Positions 7,753 through 18,221 are shown, counted from the first letter of the stretch. The stretch is 64,000 nt of DNA from Mycobacterium dioxanotrophicus (GCF_002157835.1 NZ_CP020809.1:5952001-6016000), one strand, 5' to 3'. A program made the numbers and translations. The notes: generated by a model not told the origin, from the letters alone.

Positions 7753-9597
7753 ATGCCGTTGGCTAGCGGTCAAGTCTTCGCGGGGTTCACCATCGTCAGG
7801 TTGGTGGGCACTGGCGGCATGGGCGAGGTATATCTGGCGGCCCATCCCCGACTGCCGCGCGAGGACGCCCTCAAGGTGCTTCCGCAGACCGTTAGCGCAG
7901 ATAATGAGTTCCGGCAGCGGTTCATCCGCGAAGCCGACATGGCCGCCACGCTGTGGCACCCCCACATCGTGGGCGTCCACGATCGGGGCGAGTTCGAAGG
8001 CCGGTTGTGGATCTCGATGGACTACGTCGACGGCTACGACGCCGCCCGGCTGCTGCACGACGTGTATCCGTCGGGCATGCCCGCCGCGGATGTGATCGAG
8101 ATCATAGCCGCGGTGGGCGACGCGCTGGACTACGCACACCAGCGCAAGCTGCTGCACCGCGATGTCAAACCGGCCAACATACTGGTCGCCGGCAAACACG
8201 GTGCCAAGCGCAGGATCATGCTCACCGACTTCGGCATCGCGCGCCGAGCCGATGAGGTGAACGGGTTGACGTCCACCAACATCACGGTGGGCTCGATGTC
8301 CTACACCGCGCCCGAACAACTCATGGGCCAGACCCTCGACGGCCGGGCTGACCAGTACTCGCTGGCCGCCACCGCCTACCGCCTCTTCACCGGGTCGCCG
8401 CCGTACGCGCACAGCAACCCCGCCGTCGTCATCAGCCACCACCTCAGCTCCCCGGTCCCCAAGCTCGCTGCCACCAAACCTGAACTTGCCGTGTTCGATT
8501 CGGTGATGGCCAAGGGATTGGCGAAAGATCCGAAAGACCGCTACGACACCTGCCACGACTTCGCCAACGCGTTGGCCGAGGCCGCCGCAGGCGCCTCCGC
8601 GACACTCAAGATGCCCGCGCTGGCGCCCCCGCCGCCGGTAGCCCAGCAGCCTCTCGCCGCCCCACCGATGGCACCCCCGCCGATGCCTGTCCCGCCGCGG
8701 CCGATGTCCCCGTCGAATCCGTCGAGCGCACCGGCTCCGCGGCCCACACCGCCGTCGGAGCCTCCGGTCTTCACCTCGTCGTGGTCGGTCGCCGAGCCTC
8801 CCCGCAAACCACCGACGAATCCCCCGATGCCGGCACCCGCGACCAACTTCGGCCCACCGCCGCTGCCGTACGTGGCACCCGTGAAGAAGTCGGGTGGCAA
8901 GCGCAAAGGCCTGCTGATCGCGGGCGCGCTCGCCGCCGTCGTCCTGATCGTCGGCGGGGTCACACTGGCGGTGACATCGGGCGGCGACAATGCCGCACCC
9001 GGGCCGCAGACCACCACGGCCGCGTCGTCGACGAGTCCGACGACGACGGCATCCACGCCGCCGCAACCGCCGGGCCACTCGTACACCATCGCCGACTACA
9101 TCCGCGACAACAAGGTCGCCGAAACGCCCATTCACCGCGCCGATCCGGGTGCACCGGTGTTCACCATGCCCACCCCGCCGCCGTGGACCGACGCAGGTAC
9201 CCGCACCCCGGCGTGGGCCTACTCGGCGATCGTCAACGACAGCGTGACCCCGACGGATCCGCCGTCGGTGATTTCGTTGATCTCCAAGCTCGTCGGTGAC
9301 GTCGACACCAACAAGCTGCTCGAGTTCGCACCGAACGAACTGCAGAACCTCGCCGAGTACGAGCCGGTCGGCGGGGTCACCCGCGGCAATCTCAACGGAT
9401 TCCCGTCGGTGTCCCTGGGCGGCTCCTACGTCAAGGACGGCCGACGCCGGGCCATCACCCAGAAGACGGTGACGATGCCGATCCCCGGTGGCGCGTTCGT
9501 GCTGCAGATCAACGCCGACTCGCTGTACCGCGACATGAGCTCGCTGACCGACATCAACAAGGTCATCGACGCTCAGGCCACCATCGTCATGCCCTGA
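7753..9597 (+). CDS. Membrane Ser/Thr protein kinase with LpqN-like extracellular domain
   Basis: A 614-residue PknB-type kinase. The catalytic domain spans about residues 12-270: GTGGMGEVY glycine loop, Lys41 in [16 protein letters not shown] near 135, TDFGIA near 158 and SYTAPEQ. A Pro-rich juxtamembrane linker (about 290-375) leads to one membrane segment (about 386-408). A Thr/Ser/Pro-rich stalk follows, then an extracellular domain (about 460-614) resembling LpqN/LpqT lipoproteins ([26 protein letters not shown]). Mycobacterial kinases usually carry PASTA or PknH_C sensors, so this ectodomain is distinctive. An LpqN-type lipoprotein is encoded about 1 kb downstream. The ligand is unknown. 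Confidence 0.88.
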   Translation: MPLASGQVFAGFTIVRLVGTGGMGEVYLAAHPRLPREDALKVLPQTVSADNEFRQRFIREADMAATLWHPHIVGVHDRGEFEGRLWISMDYVDGYDAARLLHDVYPSGMPAADVIEIIAAVGDALDYAHQRKLLHRDVKPANILVAGKHGAKRRIMLTDFGIARRADEVNGLTSTNITVGSMSYTAPEQLMGQTLDGRADQYSLAATAYRLFTGSPPYAHSNPAVVISHHLSSPVPKLAATKPELAVFDSVMAKGLAKDPKDRYDTCHDFANALAEAAAGASATLKMPALAPPPPVAQQPLAAPPMAPPPMPVPPRPMSPSNPSSAPAPRPTPPSEPPVFTSSWSVAEPPRKPPTNPPMPAPATNFGPPPLPYVAPVKKSGGKRKGLLIAGALAAVVLIVGGVTLAVTSGGDNAAPGPQTTTAASSTSPTTTASTPPQPPGHSYTIADYIRDNKVAETPIHRADPGAPVFTMPTPPPWTDAGTRTPAWAYSAIVNDSVTPTDPPSVISLISKLVGDVDTNKLLEFAPNELQNLAEYEPVGGVTRGNLNGFPSVSLGGSYVKDGRRRAITQKTVTMPIPGGAFVLQINADSLYRDMSSLTDINKVIDAQATIVMP

Positions 9598-9630
9598 GCC
9601 GACGCCGCGTTTTGCCTCATCCGAGTTACC

Positions 9631-9647
9631 CGATACCCTCGGTATCG
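9631..9647. promoter_or_regulatory. Perfect palindrome over the start of the lipase gene
   Basis: CGATACC-CTC-GGTATCG, 7-bp perfect arms with a 3-bp spacer, ending on the first base of the GTG start. It contains TACCCT (9634-9639), a possible -10 seven bases before the GTG. A bound repressor would block both RNA polymerase and initiation. The binder is not identifiable here. Confidence 0.5.
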
Positions 9648-10660
9648 TGAATTCGCTAGATTGGCATTCTCGGCCGACTACAGCGCACTTCGGACCCGCC
9701 GCGTGGCAGTCCAGAGCCCTCGGCGTGGGGTCGGCACTATTCTTCCGCCCGTTGCTGGGCCTGTTGACGCTGATCGGCCTTGGCATCAATCGCGTCGCAC
9801 CGGCCCTGCTGCAGCGCGCTCATCTCGACGTGATCGACCGCCCGCTGCGCATCGTCCCGCCGCTGCCGGGCACCGAGGTGACGCCGGTCGCGTTGCCCAA
9901 TTGCCCGGCAGAGTGGGTAGTGGCCTCCCAATCGCGTGAGTCCGAGTCGGTGATCGTGTACATGCACGGGTCGGCACTGGTCACGCTGGGGCTGAACTCC
10001 CACCGGCGGTTTGTCTCGAAACTGTCGGCCAGCACCGGAGCCAGGGTGTTGAACGTGGGCTACCGACTCGCCCCGCAGGCCGGCATCGAAGATGCGGTCG
10101 CCGACGGCCTCGACGCCTACCGGTATGTGCTCTCGCTCGGTTATGAGCCCAATCGCGTTGTGCTGGCCGGTGATTCGGCAGGCGGGCTGATCGCCGCCGA
10201 CACCGCCATCGCCGCCCGCGACGCCGGCCTGGTGCCGCCGGCCGGCCAGGTGCTGCTCTCGCCGTTGACCTCATCGGACATGGAGCTCAAATACCGTGCG
10301 CTGCAACAACATCGGGATGTGATGTTCCCGTTCATGACGGTCAAGTTCATCTACGACGTGTTCGCCACCGTCAACGGCACCCGGCCCACACCCGTCATGC
10401 CACCGGAAGCCGACCTGCACGGCCTCGGGCCGTTCCTGCTTCAGGTGGGCACGCACGAAATGCTGCTCAACGACGCCTTCGCCCTGGCCGACCGGCTCAC
10501 CGCGGACGGGATTCCCGTGTGGGTTCAGGTGCGGGAACGGGCGATGCACATGTTCCAGCTGAGTTTCGACGTCAACCCCGACGCCCGCCGAGCCGTCGAC
10601 GAGATCACGTCGTTCATCGCATTCGTGACGGCCGAGGTCGAGGACGAGGTCAGCGCCTGA
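9647..10660 (+). CDS. Alpha/beta hydrolase of the hormone-sensitive-lipase type
   Basis: A 337-residue esterase/lipase. GDSAGG near residue 175 carries the catalytic Ser. The oxyanion motif is HGSAL rather than HGGG. The remaining triad residues probably lie in the C-terminal third (VGTHEMLLNDA; RAMHMFQ). A hydrophobic stretch at about residues 27-48 may associate it with the membrane. The GTG start overlaps a palindrome and has no ribosome site. Such enzymes hydrolyse short- to medium-chain esters, in mycobacteria often during host or storage lipid use; the substrate is unknown. It follows the kinase by 49 bases and converges on the lipoprotein gene. Confidence 0.82.
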   Translation: MNSLDWHSRPTTAHFGPAAWQSRALGVGSALFFRPLLGLLTLIGLGINRVAPALLQRAHLDVIDRPLRIVPPLPGTEVTPVALPNCPAEWVVASQSRESESVIVYMHGSALVTLGLNSHRRFVSKLSASTGARVLNVGYRLAPQAGIEDAVADGLDAYRYVLSLGYEPNRVVLAGDSAGGLIAADTAIAARDAGLVPPAGQVLLSPLTSSDMELKYRALQQHRDVMFPFMTVKFIYDVFATVNGTRPTPVMPPEADLHGLGPFLLQVGTHEMLLNDAFALADRLTADGIPVWVQVRERAMHMFQLSFDVNPDARRAVDEITSFIAFVTAEVEDEVSA

Positions 10661-10666
10661 CGCCGG

Positions 10667-11317
10667 TTAGGGGTTCTTGACCGGCAGCACCTGAAAACCC
10701 GACACCATCATCTCGGAGTCGCGCTTGTACGTCAGGTTGTCAGGGGCCGTGGTCTGCACCGTCAATCCTGCGCAGTACGTGCGCAGTTCACTGCGGTAGG
10801 CCACGAACAGCGCGATGGCCGGGTGCGGCTGCAGCACACCCATCTGCGGTATCTGGTAGTTCACGGTCTGCGCAGGCAGCCCGCAGATGGTGATGTTCTC
10901 GGTCTTCATGGCGCTCTCGGGCACGCCAAGGGTGGCGATCGACTTGCGCTGTGCGGCGAACACCTCGTCCGGCGTCATCGCATCGGCGACGCTTTCCAGC
11001 GCGATCACGATGGTCGGCTTGAAATTGCCGTTCTGCAGGTTGGCGTTGGTCATGGTGTAGCGCAGCAGATCGGTGTCGCGGCCCTCCACCCGTTCCCAGC
11101 CAGGGGGCTGCGGAATCCTGATCGTGGGCTCGTCGGCATCCACCCGGGGCACCGTGACCAGCGGCGCGTCAACCGGGTTGCACTTGAGCTCCCCGCTTTT
11201 CGCGGCTGCCAGCAGGTCCTGCGAGGCCACCGGATGGCCGTCAGCCAGATGCGTGCACGACGTCAACACCAGCGCCGCAGCCGCCAGCGCAACGGCCTTC
11301 TTCGACGCAGTCGCCAT
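10667..11317 (-). CDS. LpqN/LpqT-family lipoprotein
   Basis: A 216-residue secreted lipoprotein. A Lys-Lys N-region and Ala-rich hydrophobic core end in LVLTSC, a lipobox with Cys21 for lipid attachment. The mature part contains IPQPPGWERVEG and GNFKPTIVIALES, the conserved blocks of the LpqN family, members of which bind or help export envelope lipids in mycobacteria. ATG 11317 is chosen because the signal peptide starts there; it lies 11 bases after the purH stop, so it is probably the last gene of the purN-purH transcript. The same fold appears as the ectodomain of the kinase at 7753-9597. Confidence 0.83.
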   Translation of the reverse strand: MATASKKAVALAAAALVLTSCTHLADGHPVASQDLLAAAKSGELKCNPVDAPLVTVPRVDADEPTIRIPQPPGWERVEGRDTDLLRYTMTNANLQNGNFKPTIVIALESVADAMTPDEVFAAQRKSIATLGVPESAMKTENITICGLPAQTVNYQIPQMGVLQPHPAIALFVAYRSELRTYCAGLTVQTTAPDNLTYKRDSEMMVSGFQVLPVKNP

Positions 11318-11328
11318 GGTCGCCAATA

Positions 11329-12891
11329 TTAATGGGCGAAATGCCGTGCACCAGTGAGGTACAGGCTGATGCCGGCCTTCGCGGCCGCTTCGGTGACCAC
11401 ATCGTCGCGCATGGACCCGCCCGGATGCACGATGGCCCGGACCCCGGCTTGGGTCAGCGTCTCGAGCCCGTCGGGGAACGGGAAGAACGCGTCGGAGGCC
11501 GCGACCGCGCCCACCACGCGGTCCCCCGCCCGCTGCACGGCCAGTGCCGCTGCGTCGACCCGGTTGACCTGCCCCATGCCGACACCGACCGTGGCGCCGT
11601 CCTTGGCCACCACGATCGCGTTGGACTTGACCGCCCGGCACGCCCGCCAGGCGAAGGCCAGGTCGGTCAGCGTCTGCTCGTCGGCCGGATTGCCGGTGGC
11701 CAGCGTCCAGTTGTTGGGGTCATCGCCTTCGGCGTCGAGCGCGTCGCGGTCCTGCAGCAGCATCCCACCGCTGATGGGGCGCATCTCGATACCGCCGACC
11801 AAAGGCTCGGACGCCACCAGGATGCGGATGTTCTTCTTGCGCGCAAGCACTTCCACCGCGCCGGGCTCGTAGGCCGGCGCGATGATGACTTCGGTGAAGA
11901 TGTCGGCGACGGTCTCCGCCATCTCCACGCTGACCTCGGTGTTCGACGCGATGACGCCGCCGAACGCACTGAGCGGATCGCACTCGTGGGCCTTGCGATG
12001 CGCATCGGCCACCGAGACCGACGAGATCGCGATGCCACACGGGTTGGCGTGCTTGATGATCGCCACGCAGATCTCTTCGTGGTCGAACGCCGCCCGCCAC
12101 GCCGCGTCGGCGTCGGTGTAGTTGTTGTAGGACATCTCCTTGCCGTGCAGCTGCTCGGCCTGCGCCAGGCCCGGCCACGCGGAATCGTCACGGTAGACCG
12201 CGGCCTGCTGATGCGGGTTCTCGCCGTAACGCAACACCGCGCTGCGGTGCCAGGTGCCGGCGAACCAGGCCGGCAGCGGTTGTGCGGGCTCTTCCGGCGC
12301 CAGCGTCGAGGCCATCCAACCGGCGACCGCGACGTCGTATTCGGCGGTGTGCCGGAACGCCAACGACGCCAGCCGCTTTCGCTCGTCGAGGGTGAAACCG
12401 CCGGCCCGGACCGCGGCGAGCACGCCGTCGTATCCCAGCGGATCCACCACCACCGCGACACTCGGGTGGTTCTTGGCGGCGGCGCGCACCATCGACGGGC
12501 CGCCGATGTCGATCTGCTCGACGCATTCGTCGACCGACGCACCGGATTCCACGGTCTCGGTGAAGGGGTAGAGGTTGACCACCACCAGTTCGAACGCCTC
12601 GACGTTCAGTTCTTGAAGGGCGGCAAGGTGTTCCGGCTTGCGGGTGTCGGCCAGCAGGCCCGCGTGCACGCGCGGGTGCAGGGTCTTCACACGGCCGTCG
12701 AGCACCTCGGGGAAACCGGTCACCTCTTCGACCGGGGTGACCGGAACACCGCTCGAGGCAATGGTTTTCGCCGTCGAACCGGTGGAGACGATGCTCACCC
12801 CGGCCTCGTGCAGGCCGCGGGCCAGGTCGGCGAGGCCGGTCTTGTCGTACACGCTGATCAATGCGCGCCGGATCGGTCGCTTGTCGCTCAT
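11329..12891 (-). CDS. purH: Bifunctional AICAR transformylase / IMP cyclohydrolase
   Basis: A 520-residue enzyme for the last two steps of de novo IMP synthesis. The N-terminal MGS-like cyclohydrolase domain (about 1-200) includes [14 protein letters not shown] and [13 protein letters not shown]. The C-terminal transformylase domain includes [12 protein letters not shown] and [12 protein letters not shown], and ends [13 protein letters not shown]...RHFAH as usual for PurH. Length is normal. ATG 12891 overlaps the purN stop (ATGA), so the two steps using 10-formyl-THF are translated together. Confidence 0.97.
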   Translation of the reverse strand: MSDKRPIRRALISVYDKTGLADLARGLHEAGVSIVSTGSTAKTIASSGVPVTPVEEVTGFPEVLDGRVKTLHPRVHAGLLADTRKPEHLAALQELNVEAFELVVVNLYPFTETVESGASVDECVEQIDIGGPSMVRAAAKNHPSVAVVVDPLGYDGVLAAVRAGGFTLDERKRLASLAFRHTAEYDVAVAGWMASTLAPEEPAQPLPAWFAGTWHRSAVLRYGENPHQQAAVYRDDSAWPGLAQAEQLHGKEMSYNNYTDADAAWRAAFDHEEICVAIIKHANPCGIAISSVSVADAHRKAHECDPLSAFGGVIASNTEVSVEMAETVADIFTEVIIAPAYEPGAVEVLARKKNIRILVASEPLVGGIEMRPISGGMLLQDRDALDAEGDDPNNWTLATGNPADEQTLTDLAFAWRACRAVKSNAIVVAKDGATVGVGMGQVNRVDAAALAVQRAGDRVVGAVAASDAFFPFPDGLETLTQAGVRAIVHPGGSMRDDVVTEAAAKAGISLYLTGARHFAH

Positions 12892-13517
12892 CCTATGGTC
12901 GCCTTTCGTCCGGTCCAGGTCACGCCGCGGGTTGCCAGCGCGGCCAGCACGTCCACCAGGAGTCGCCGTTCGACGACCTTGATGCGCTCGTGCAACGTCT
13001 CTTCGGTGTCCTCGTCGCCCACCTCCACGGCGTGCTGCGCGAGGATCGGCCCGGTGTCCACCCCGGCGTCGACCAGATGCACCGTGCATCCGGTCACCCG
13101 CACTCCGTAGGCCAGGGCGTCGGGCACCGCATGCGCGCCCGGGAAGCTCGGCAGCAACGCCGGATGGGTGTTGACCACCCTGCCGTTGAAGCGTGAAAGA
13201 AACTGGGGCCCAAGGATCTTCATGAACCCGGCGGAGACCACCAGATCGGGCTCATGGGCCTCGGTGGCCGCGGTCAACGCCTGGTCCCACTCTGCGCGGT
13301 CGGGGTGGTCACCCAAGCGGACCGTGTAGGACTTCACGCCTGCAGCCGCCGCGATGTCGAGTGCTGCGCACGCGCGGTCCGTTCCGACCGCCACGACCCG
13401 GGCCGGGTAATCGTCGACGGCGGCCGCCAGTAGCGACGCCAGCAGTGATCCGGTGCCCGAAGCCAACACGACCAGGCGAGCCGGTGCACTCGGGGGCACA
13501 TGTAGCGGTTGCTGCAC
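12888..13517 (-). CDS. purN: Phosphoribosylglycinamide formyltransferase
   Basis: A 209-residue GAR transformylase that transfers formyl from 10-formyl-THF in purine synthesis. The nucleotide-binding start [10 protein letters not shown], the catalytic Asn/His segment [14 protein letters not shown] near residue 110 and the Asp in VDTGPILAQ are all present. GTG start; no better ATG is available near the N-terminus. It overlaps purH by 4 bases and follows the DUF6350 membrane gene by 10 bases, the same order as Rv0955-Rv0956-Rv0957. Confidence 0.96.
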   Translation of the reverse strand: MQQPLHVPPSAPARLVVLASGTGSLLASLLAAAVDDYPARVVAVGTDRACAALDIAAAAGVKSYTVRLGDHPDRAEWDQALTAATEAHEPDLVVSAGFMKILGPQFLSRFNGRVVNTHPALLPSFPGAHAVPDALAYGVRVTGCTVHLVDAGVDTGPILAQHAVEVGDEDTEETLHERIKVVERRLLVDVLAALATRGVTWTGRKATIG

Positions 13518-13527
13518 GCGCAGCAGC

Positions 13528-14991
13528 CTAGTCGGCTCTGTCGCGGGGCGGATCGCCGGTCACGTCATGATCGGCGATGAAGTGCTCCTCGGGATCCTCC
13601 AGGTAGTGCCCGGAGCGGTCGGTGTCGGCAGTCGTGTCACCGCTCGACCACGCCACGATGGGCTCCTCGTCGGGGGCCTCGACTTCCTCGACGTCGAGCG
13701 GAGGCTCCTCGTCACCGCCGCGGTAGCCGCGCTGGTAGTCGGGCTCGAAGTCGGCTTCGTGGTCCTCCGGCTCATCCGGCTCATCCGGCTCGACCACCGG
13801 TTCGTCGTCGTCGAACGGCTCCGCGGCCTGCGGCTCGGGTGCGGGCTCGGCGACTCGCCGCGGCCTGCGGGCAATGCCGCCGGACATCGCCACGGTCAGC
13901 CCGCCGATGCCGGCGAACCACAGGAACACCGCAGGTCCGAACGTCGACTGGTCCACCCCGACGTCACCGAAATTGCCCAGCCGACCGCCCGCGGCGTAGG
14001 CGAGCAGCGCCATGGTCACCGCCGCGACCAGCGATGCCACCCCGAGCTTGGCCGCGGCGGGCAGCAGGGTCAGCGGCCGTCGCGCACACTGCTGCCCGAC
14101 CGCCACCGCGGACGCGGCTCCGACGATCAGCAGCGCCACCCAGACTGGCCCGAGCGGAGGCGTGGGCAGCGCGGCCAGCACGGGCACCGCGGGGATGTCG
14201 CCGCCGAAAACGGTGAACGAGCTGAACGTCGCCAACCCCACGTGGGCGCTGGAACCGACCGCGATGGCCGCCGTCCCGACGATCACATTGGGTATGTAGA
14301 GGATGGCCAGCAGGGTGAGACTGAGCTGGCCGAGCACGGTGTCGGTGATGGCGTAGAGGTCATGCATGGTGCCCCAGTGGACGACCAGCGAGGCCGCCGT
14401 GACCGCGCCGGACAGCCCGAACAGGGCGAGCACGCCCGCCATGGCCGCGCGCAACGCATCGGGCAACCAGTTCGGCAACGGTGACCGGTGCAGAGTGCGG
14501 CGGCCCACCTTCGATCCCACCCCGAGCACCGCACCCACCGCGTGCACGGCGAGCACTCCGGTGAAGGCGCGCAGCGCGCTGGGGGTCTGCAGCTCGGTGA
14601 GCACCGACGCCGCGTCGTGGATGACGGCCAGCATGACCGCGGCGATCAGCACCGGACCGCCCAGCGCCGACGCCACCACCCAGCGGGTGACGAACCACGA
14701 CGAGTTCGGCGCCGTAGCGGCCGCCGTGGTGCGGGCCGTTCCCCACACCATCAACAGCACCGGCACCAGCGGCATCACCCCGAGCACCCGGCCGCCGATG
14801 GACACCGGAACCTGATGCACCCCGAGCCACATGCTGGCGATCGCACCGAACGCGCCCGTCATGTCGCTGTTGGCGATCAGCAGCTGCAACAGCGTGACAG
14901 CAGCGATGACCACCAGCGCTACGACGGACGGACCGAATGCGACCCGAAGCAGTTCACGCGCCTGGCGTGTGCCGGCTGGCCGGTTGCTCAC
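13528..14991 (-). CDS. DUF6350-type multi-spanning membrane protein (Rv0955-like)
   Basis: A 487-residue membrane protein, assuming the GTG at 14991 (VSNRPAG). About ten hydrophobic segments lie in residues 20-390. A long acidic cytoplasmic or extracytoplasmic tail (about 400-487) is rich in Glu, Asp and Pro ([20 protein letters not shown]). A longer form from GTG 15039 is possible. No catalytic motif is recognised. It heads an operon with purN and purH, a conserved mycobacterial arrangement, yet no purine role is obvious. Confidence 0.75.
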   Translation of the reverse strand: MSNRPAGTRQARELLRVAFGPSVVALVVIAAVTLLQLLIANSDMTGAFGAIASMWLGVHQVPVSIGGRVLGVMPLVPVLLMVWGTARTTAAATAPNSSWFVTRWVVASALGGPVLIAAVMLAVIHDAASVLTELQTPSALRAFTGVLAVHAVGAVLGVGSKVGRRTLHRSPLPNWLPDALRAAMAGVLALFGLSGAVTAASLVVHWGTMHDLYAITDTVLGQLSLTLLAILYIPNVIVGTAAIAVGSSAHVGLATFSSFTVFGGDIPAVPVLAALPTPPLGPVWVALLIVGAASAVAVGQQCARRPLTLLPAAAKLGVASLVAAVTMALLAYAAGGRLGNFGDVGVDQSTFGPAVFLWFAGIGGLTVAMSGGIARRPRRVAEPAPEPQAAEPFDDDEPVVEPDEPDEPEDHEADFEPDYQRGYRGGDEEPPLDVEEVEAPDEEPIVAWSSGDTTADTDRSGHYLEDPEEHFIADHDVTGDPPRDRAD

Positions 14992-15051
14992 GGGGTTGGC
15001 CGCTCCTCGCAGATGATCACGCGTGCGCGGGTTGCGCACGCGCGGACCAGC

Positions 15052-15945
15052 TTACGACTGTGACGGGCCGGATTGCTGTGAGGACGAGTGCTGCGTCGGT
15101 TGCTGCGTCGGAACCTGGGTGGTCGGCGCAGAGGCGTTCGAGCTGCTCGACGACGACTGCTGTTGCTGCTGCGGCTGTCCGAACGCGGGGAAACCGGTCG
15201 GCGGGGTCGGCGGACCGTTGTGGCCACCCGCGGGACCGCTCTGGGAACCACCCTGGGGGTTCTGCTGAGCCTGGAAACCGCCGGTGTTGGGACCGCTGGA
15301 GTAGCCGCCGTACTGCGACGGGTAGCCCGGGCGCTGTTGCTGCGGCGGGGCCTGCTGGTAGGGCTGGGCGCTGTGCTGCGGCTGGCTCTGCTGACCGTAG
15401 TACTGCGACGGGCCGCCGTACTGGCCGTACTGCGGGGCCTGCGGCTCGAACTGCGGCTTGGGCGCAGGCGGGGCGATGATGCCCGACTCCAGCAGCACCG
15501 CCCAGAGCGCAAGACCGGTCTGGACCAGGGTGAGGCCGAGCACGACCCAGTACGCCCACGTCGCCGTGTCGAGCGACGCGATGACGTTCCGGATCACCAG
15601 CAGGAACCCGAACGCGGACAGCACCGCCACCAGCGCGGCGCGCTTCTTCTGCTTCGGCAGCAGACTCACCCCGGCTACCAGTGCGGCGAGCAAGGCGGCG
15701 TAGATGTCCCACTCGCCGTGGGAGACCAACGAGAAGCCACCGGTGGAGGACTCGGTGAGCCCGACGAAGCTCAGCAGGTAGGTCACCACACCGAGACCGG
15801 CGACGCCGCCGAGCAGATAGGTGGGCAGCGGGTTCTCCCCCGCGGGCGTGGCTGCTGCCGCAGGCGCGGCGGGGCGGCCGGGCTGCTGCGGCGCACCGTA
15901 CGGCGAGGTGGGCGGATATCCGGGGCTACTGGGCGGATAGGACAT
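15052..15945 (-). CDS. DUF5336 membrane protein, 34-kDa antigen-like (Rv0954-like)
   Basis: A 297-residue protein. The N-terminal 40 residues are Pro/Gly/Tyr-rich (SYPPSSPGYPPTSPYG). Four hydrophobic segments follow between about 40 and 150. The C-terminal half is a low-complexity Gln/Pro/Ser/Tyr tail with repeated QYGxYGG-like units and runs of Gln and Ser. Rv0954-type proteins have been associated with the cell envelope and division site. It precedes the DUF6350 gene in the same direction, separated by about 60 bases. Confidence 0.8.
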   Translation of the reverse strand: MSYPPSSPGYPPTSPYGAPQQPGRPAAPAAAATPAGENPLPTYLLGGVAGLGVVTYLLSFVGLTESSTGGFSLVSHGEWDIYAALLAALVAGVSLLPKQKKRAALVAVLSAFGFLLVIRNVIASLDTATWAYWVVLGLTLVQTGLALWAVLLESGIIAPPAPKPQFEPQAPQYGQYGGPSQYYGQQSQPQHSAQPYQQAPPQQQRPGYPSQYGGYSSGPNTGGFQAQQNPQGGSQSGPAGGHNGPPTPPTGFPAFGQPQQQQQSSSSSSNASAPTTQVPTQQPTQHSSSQQSGPSQS

Positions 15946-16081
15946 GGAACCTCTCCTGTGCTGGTCGGGCGTCGCGTAGCGCGTTCACGCGGGCATCATC
16001 ACGACCGCCTGAGTGTTTCGATCTTCCACGCTAGCGCACCCAGCGGTGTGGGTGGCACACGCTCCGGGTGTCATTCCGATC

Positions 16082-17212
16082 TCAAGCCGATACCAGAACA
16101 GGAGCATCGACCGAATCCTGTTCGGCCGCCTCGATTTCGCGCACCAGCGGCAACACCTTGGCACCGAAATACTCGATTTCCTCTTGGAAATGCAGGAATC
16201 CGCCGAGGATCAGGTCGACGCCGCGTTTGCGGTACGCGGCAATGCGTTCCGCGATCTGTTCAGGCGTACCGATTAGCTGAGTACGGAACCCGTCGTTGTA
16301 CTGCACCAGGTCTTCGAAGCTGGAGTCCGCCCACATCCCCTTCTTGTCGCCGGTCGAATTCCCGGCCTGCTGCACGGCGTTGCGGAAGCCTTCCACGGCG
16401 GGCTTGTTGGCCTTGGCGATGATCTCCTTCAACGTCTCCTTCGCTTCTTTTTCTGTGTCGCGGGCGATGATGAAGCCGTTGAGCCCGAACCGGACTTCCC
16501 GGCCCGCGTCGCGGGCGTGGTCGCGCACCTCGACGACCTGCTCGGTCACCCCGTCGAAATCCTTGCCGTTGGAGAAGTACCAGTCGGCGTAGTAGCCGCC
16601 GTTGCGCCGGGCCGCCGACGAATTGCCGCCCTGGAACAACTCCGGGTTGGGCCGTTCGGCGGTGTTGAGCGGCTTGGGCTTGAGGGTGAAGTCGTGGATG
16701 CGGTAGAAGTCGCCGCGGAAATCAACGTCGTCCTCGGTCCAGATCTTGCGCAGCACCTGCAGGAACTCGGCGCTGCGTCGGTAGCGCTCGTCATGCTCGA
16801 GCCACGGCTCGCCCAGGTGGGTGAACTCGTCCTTGAACCAGCCGGAGACCACGTTGACCGCGAATCTGCCGCCCGACAGGTGGTCGGCGGTCGCGCCCAG
16901 TTTGGCCAGTACGGCCGGTTGCCACAGCCCGGGATGAACCGCGGCGATGACCTTGAGCCGCTGTGTTGCCAGCAACAACGCCAGGCTGAAACTGGTCGAT
17001 TCATGCTGGAACTCGGCGCCGTAGCTGGCCTCGTAGCGCACCTGGCTCAAGGCGTACTCGAACCCGTTGTTCTCCGCGGTCTGCGCCAACTTCGCGTTGT
17101 ACTCGTAATTCCAGTCGGTGCGCTGTTCGATGTCGCTGGTCACCAGGCCGCCACTGACATTGGGCACCCAGTAGGCGAACTTGACGTGGTCAGCGATGCG
17201 TTCGGTCGTCAT
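16082..17212 (-). CDS. sfnG: Dimethylsulfone monooxygenase, FMNH2-dependent (SfnG-like)
   Basis: A 376-residue luciferase-fold flavin monooxygenase. The start (FAYWVPNVSGGLVTSDIEQR) is the hallmark of SfnG, which oxidises dimethylsulfone to methanesulfinate for sulfur scavenging, using reduced FMN from a separate reductase. LSGGRFAVNVVSGWFKDEF and GGNSSAARRNGGYYADWYF are the conserved FMN-site blocks of this subfamily. ATG 17212 (MTTERI) is preferred over 17230. No reductase or other sulfonate gene is adjacent. It is divergent from a KstR-box oxidoreductase gene. Confidence 0.88.
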   Translation of the reverse strand: MTTERIADHVKFAYWVPNVSGGLVTSDIEQRTDWNYEYNAKLAQTAENNGFEYALSQVRYEASYGAEFQHESTSFSLALLLATQRLKVIAAVHPGLWQPAVLAKLGATADHLSGGRFAVNVVSGWFKDEFTHLGEPWLEHDERYRRSAEFLQVLRKIWTEDDVDFRGDFYRIHDFTLKPKPLNTAERPNPELFQGGNSSAARRNGGYYADWYFSNGKDFDGVTEQVVEVRDHARDAGREVRFGLNGFIIARDTEKEAKETLKEIIAKANKPAVEGFRNAVQQAGNSTGDKKGMWADSSFEDLVQYNDGFRTQLIGTPEQIAERIAAYRKRGVDLILGGFLHFQEEIEYFGAKVLPLVREIEAAEQDSVDAPVLVSA

Positions 17213-17343
17213 GGGCTCCGATACCAGCAAACAACCGGCCGGCGGTCACGGGTAACACTCGCGCTGAACTTTTCGTGGCGACGCGCACGGGCCGGCCGGG
17301 CCTGCCGAATCCACCACGAGACTCCCGGTCTTGCCCTTCGGAC

Positions 17344-17357
17344 TAGAACACGTTCTA
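17344..17357. promoter_or_regulatory. KstR-type operator (site 1)
   Basis: TAGAACACGTTCTA fits the mycobacterial KstR consensus TnnAACnnGTTnnA at every fixed position. It lies 9 bases before the ATG of the oxidoreductase gene. KstR represses steroid and lipid catabolism genes. An identical 14-mer stands before the related gene at 59680. Confidence 0.8.
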
Positions 17358-17366
17358 ATTCTGGAC

Positions 17367-18215
17367 ATGGACTACGGGCTCGTTCTCTTCACCAGCGACC
17401 GCGGCATCGCCCCGGCGAAGGCCGCCAAACTCGCCGACGATCACGGCTTCACCACCTTCTACGTGCCCGAACACACACACATTCCGGTCAAGCGCGAGGC
17501 CGCACATCCGACCACGGGCGACGAATCACTGCCCGACGACCGCTACATGCGCACCCTCGATCCGTGGGTGTCGCTGGGTACGGCGTGTGCGGTGACCTCA
17601 CGGGTGCGGTTGTCGACGGCCGTCGCGCTTCCGGTCGAACACGACCCCATCACCCTGGCCAAGTCCATCGCGACCCTCGACCACCTGTCCGGCGGCCGGG
17701 TCAGCCTCGGTGTCGGATTCGGTTGGAACACAGACGAACTCGCCGACCACAACGTTCCGCCGGCACGTCGGAGGACGATGCTGCGCGAATACCTGGAAGC
17801 CATGCGTGCGCTGTGGACCGAGGAAGAAGCCTCCTACGAGGGCGAATTCGTGAACTTCGGGCCCTCATGGGCGTGGCCCAAACCCGTGCAGGCGCACATC
17901 CCCGTGCTGGTCGGCGCGGCGGGCACCGAGAAGAACTTCAAGTGGATCGCGAAGTCGGCCGACGGCTGGATCACCACGCCGCGCGACTTCAACATCGATG
18001 AACCCGTGAAGCTGCTCCAGGACACCTGGTCGGACGCTGGGCGTGACGGCGCCCCGCAGATCGTGGCGCTGGACTTCAAACCGGACGCCGACAAGCTGGC
18101 GCACTGGCGCGAGCTCGGCGTGACCGAGGTGCTTTTCGGCCTGCCCGACCGTGCCGAGTCCGAGGTGGCCGGATACGTGGAACACCTGGCAGGCAAGCTC
18201 GCCGCGCTGGTGTGA
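17367..18215 (+). CDS. Luciferase-like, probably F420-dependent oxidoreductase (Rv0953c-like)
   Basis: A 282-residue TIM-barrel protein. The start (MDYGLVLFTSDRGIAPAKAA), YVPEHTHIP, RLSTAVALPVEHDP, GGRVSLGVGFGWNTDE and PVLVGAAGTEKN are typical of actinobacterial LLM enzymes that use F420H2. ATG 17367 is just downstream of a KstR box, so the gene is probably derepressed during sterol breakdown. It may reduce an unsaturated or keto intermediate; the exact step is unknown. A second KstR-box LLM enzyme is encoded at 59680-60543. Confidence 0.85.
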   Translation: MDYGLVLFTSDRGIAPAKAAKLADDHGFTTFYVPEHTHIPVKREAAHPTTGDESLPDDRYMRTLDPWVSLGTACAVTSRVRLSTAVALPVEHDPITLAKSIATLDHLSGGRVSLGVGFGWNTDELADHNVPPARRRTMLREYLEAMRALWTEEEASYEGEFVNFGPSWAWPKPVQAHIPVLVGAAGTEKNFKWIAKSADGWITTPRDFNIDEPVKLLQDTWSDAGRDGAPQIVALDFKPDADKLAHWRELGVTEVLFGLPDRAESEVAGYVEHLAGKLAALV

Positions 18216-18221
18216 CGGCGT

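Noticed and set aside
7651..9789. A 712-codon minus-strand frame opposite the kinase gene
   Set aside because: Antisense shadow in GC-rich DNA. The kinase reading has every catalytic motif.
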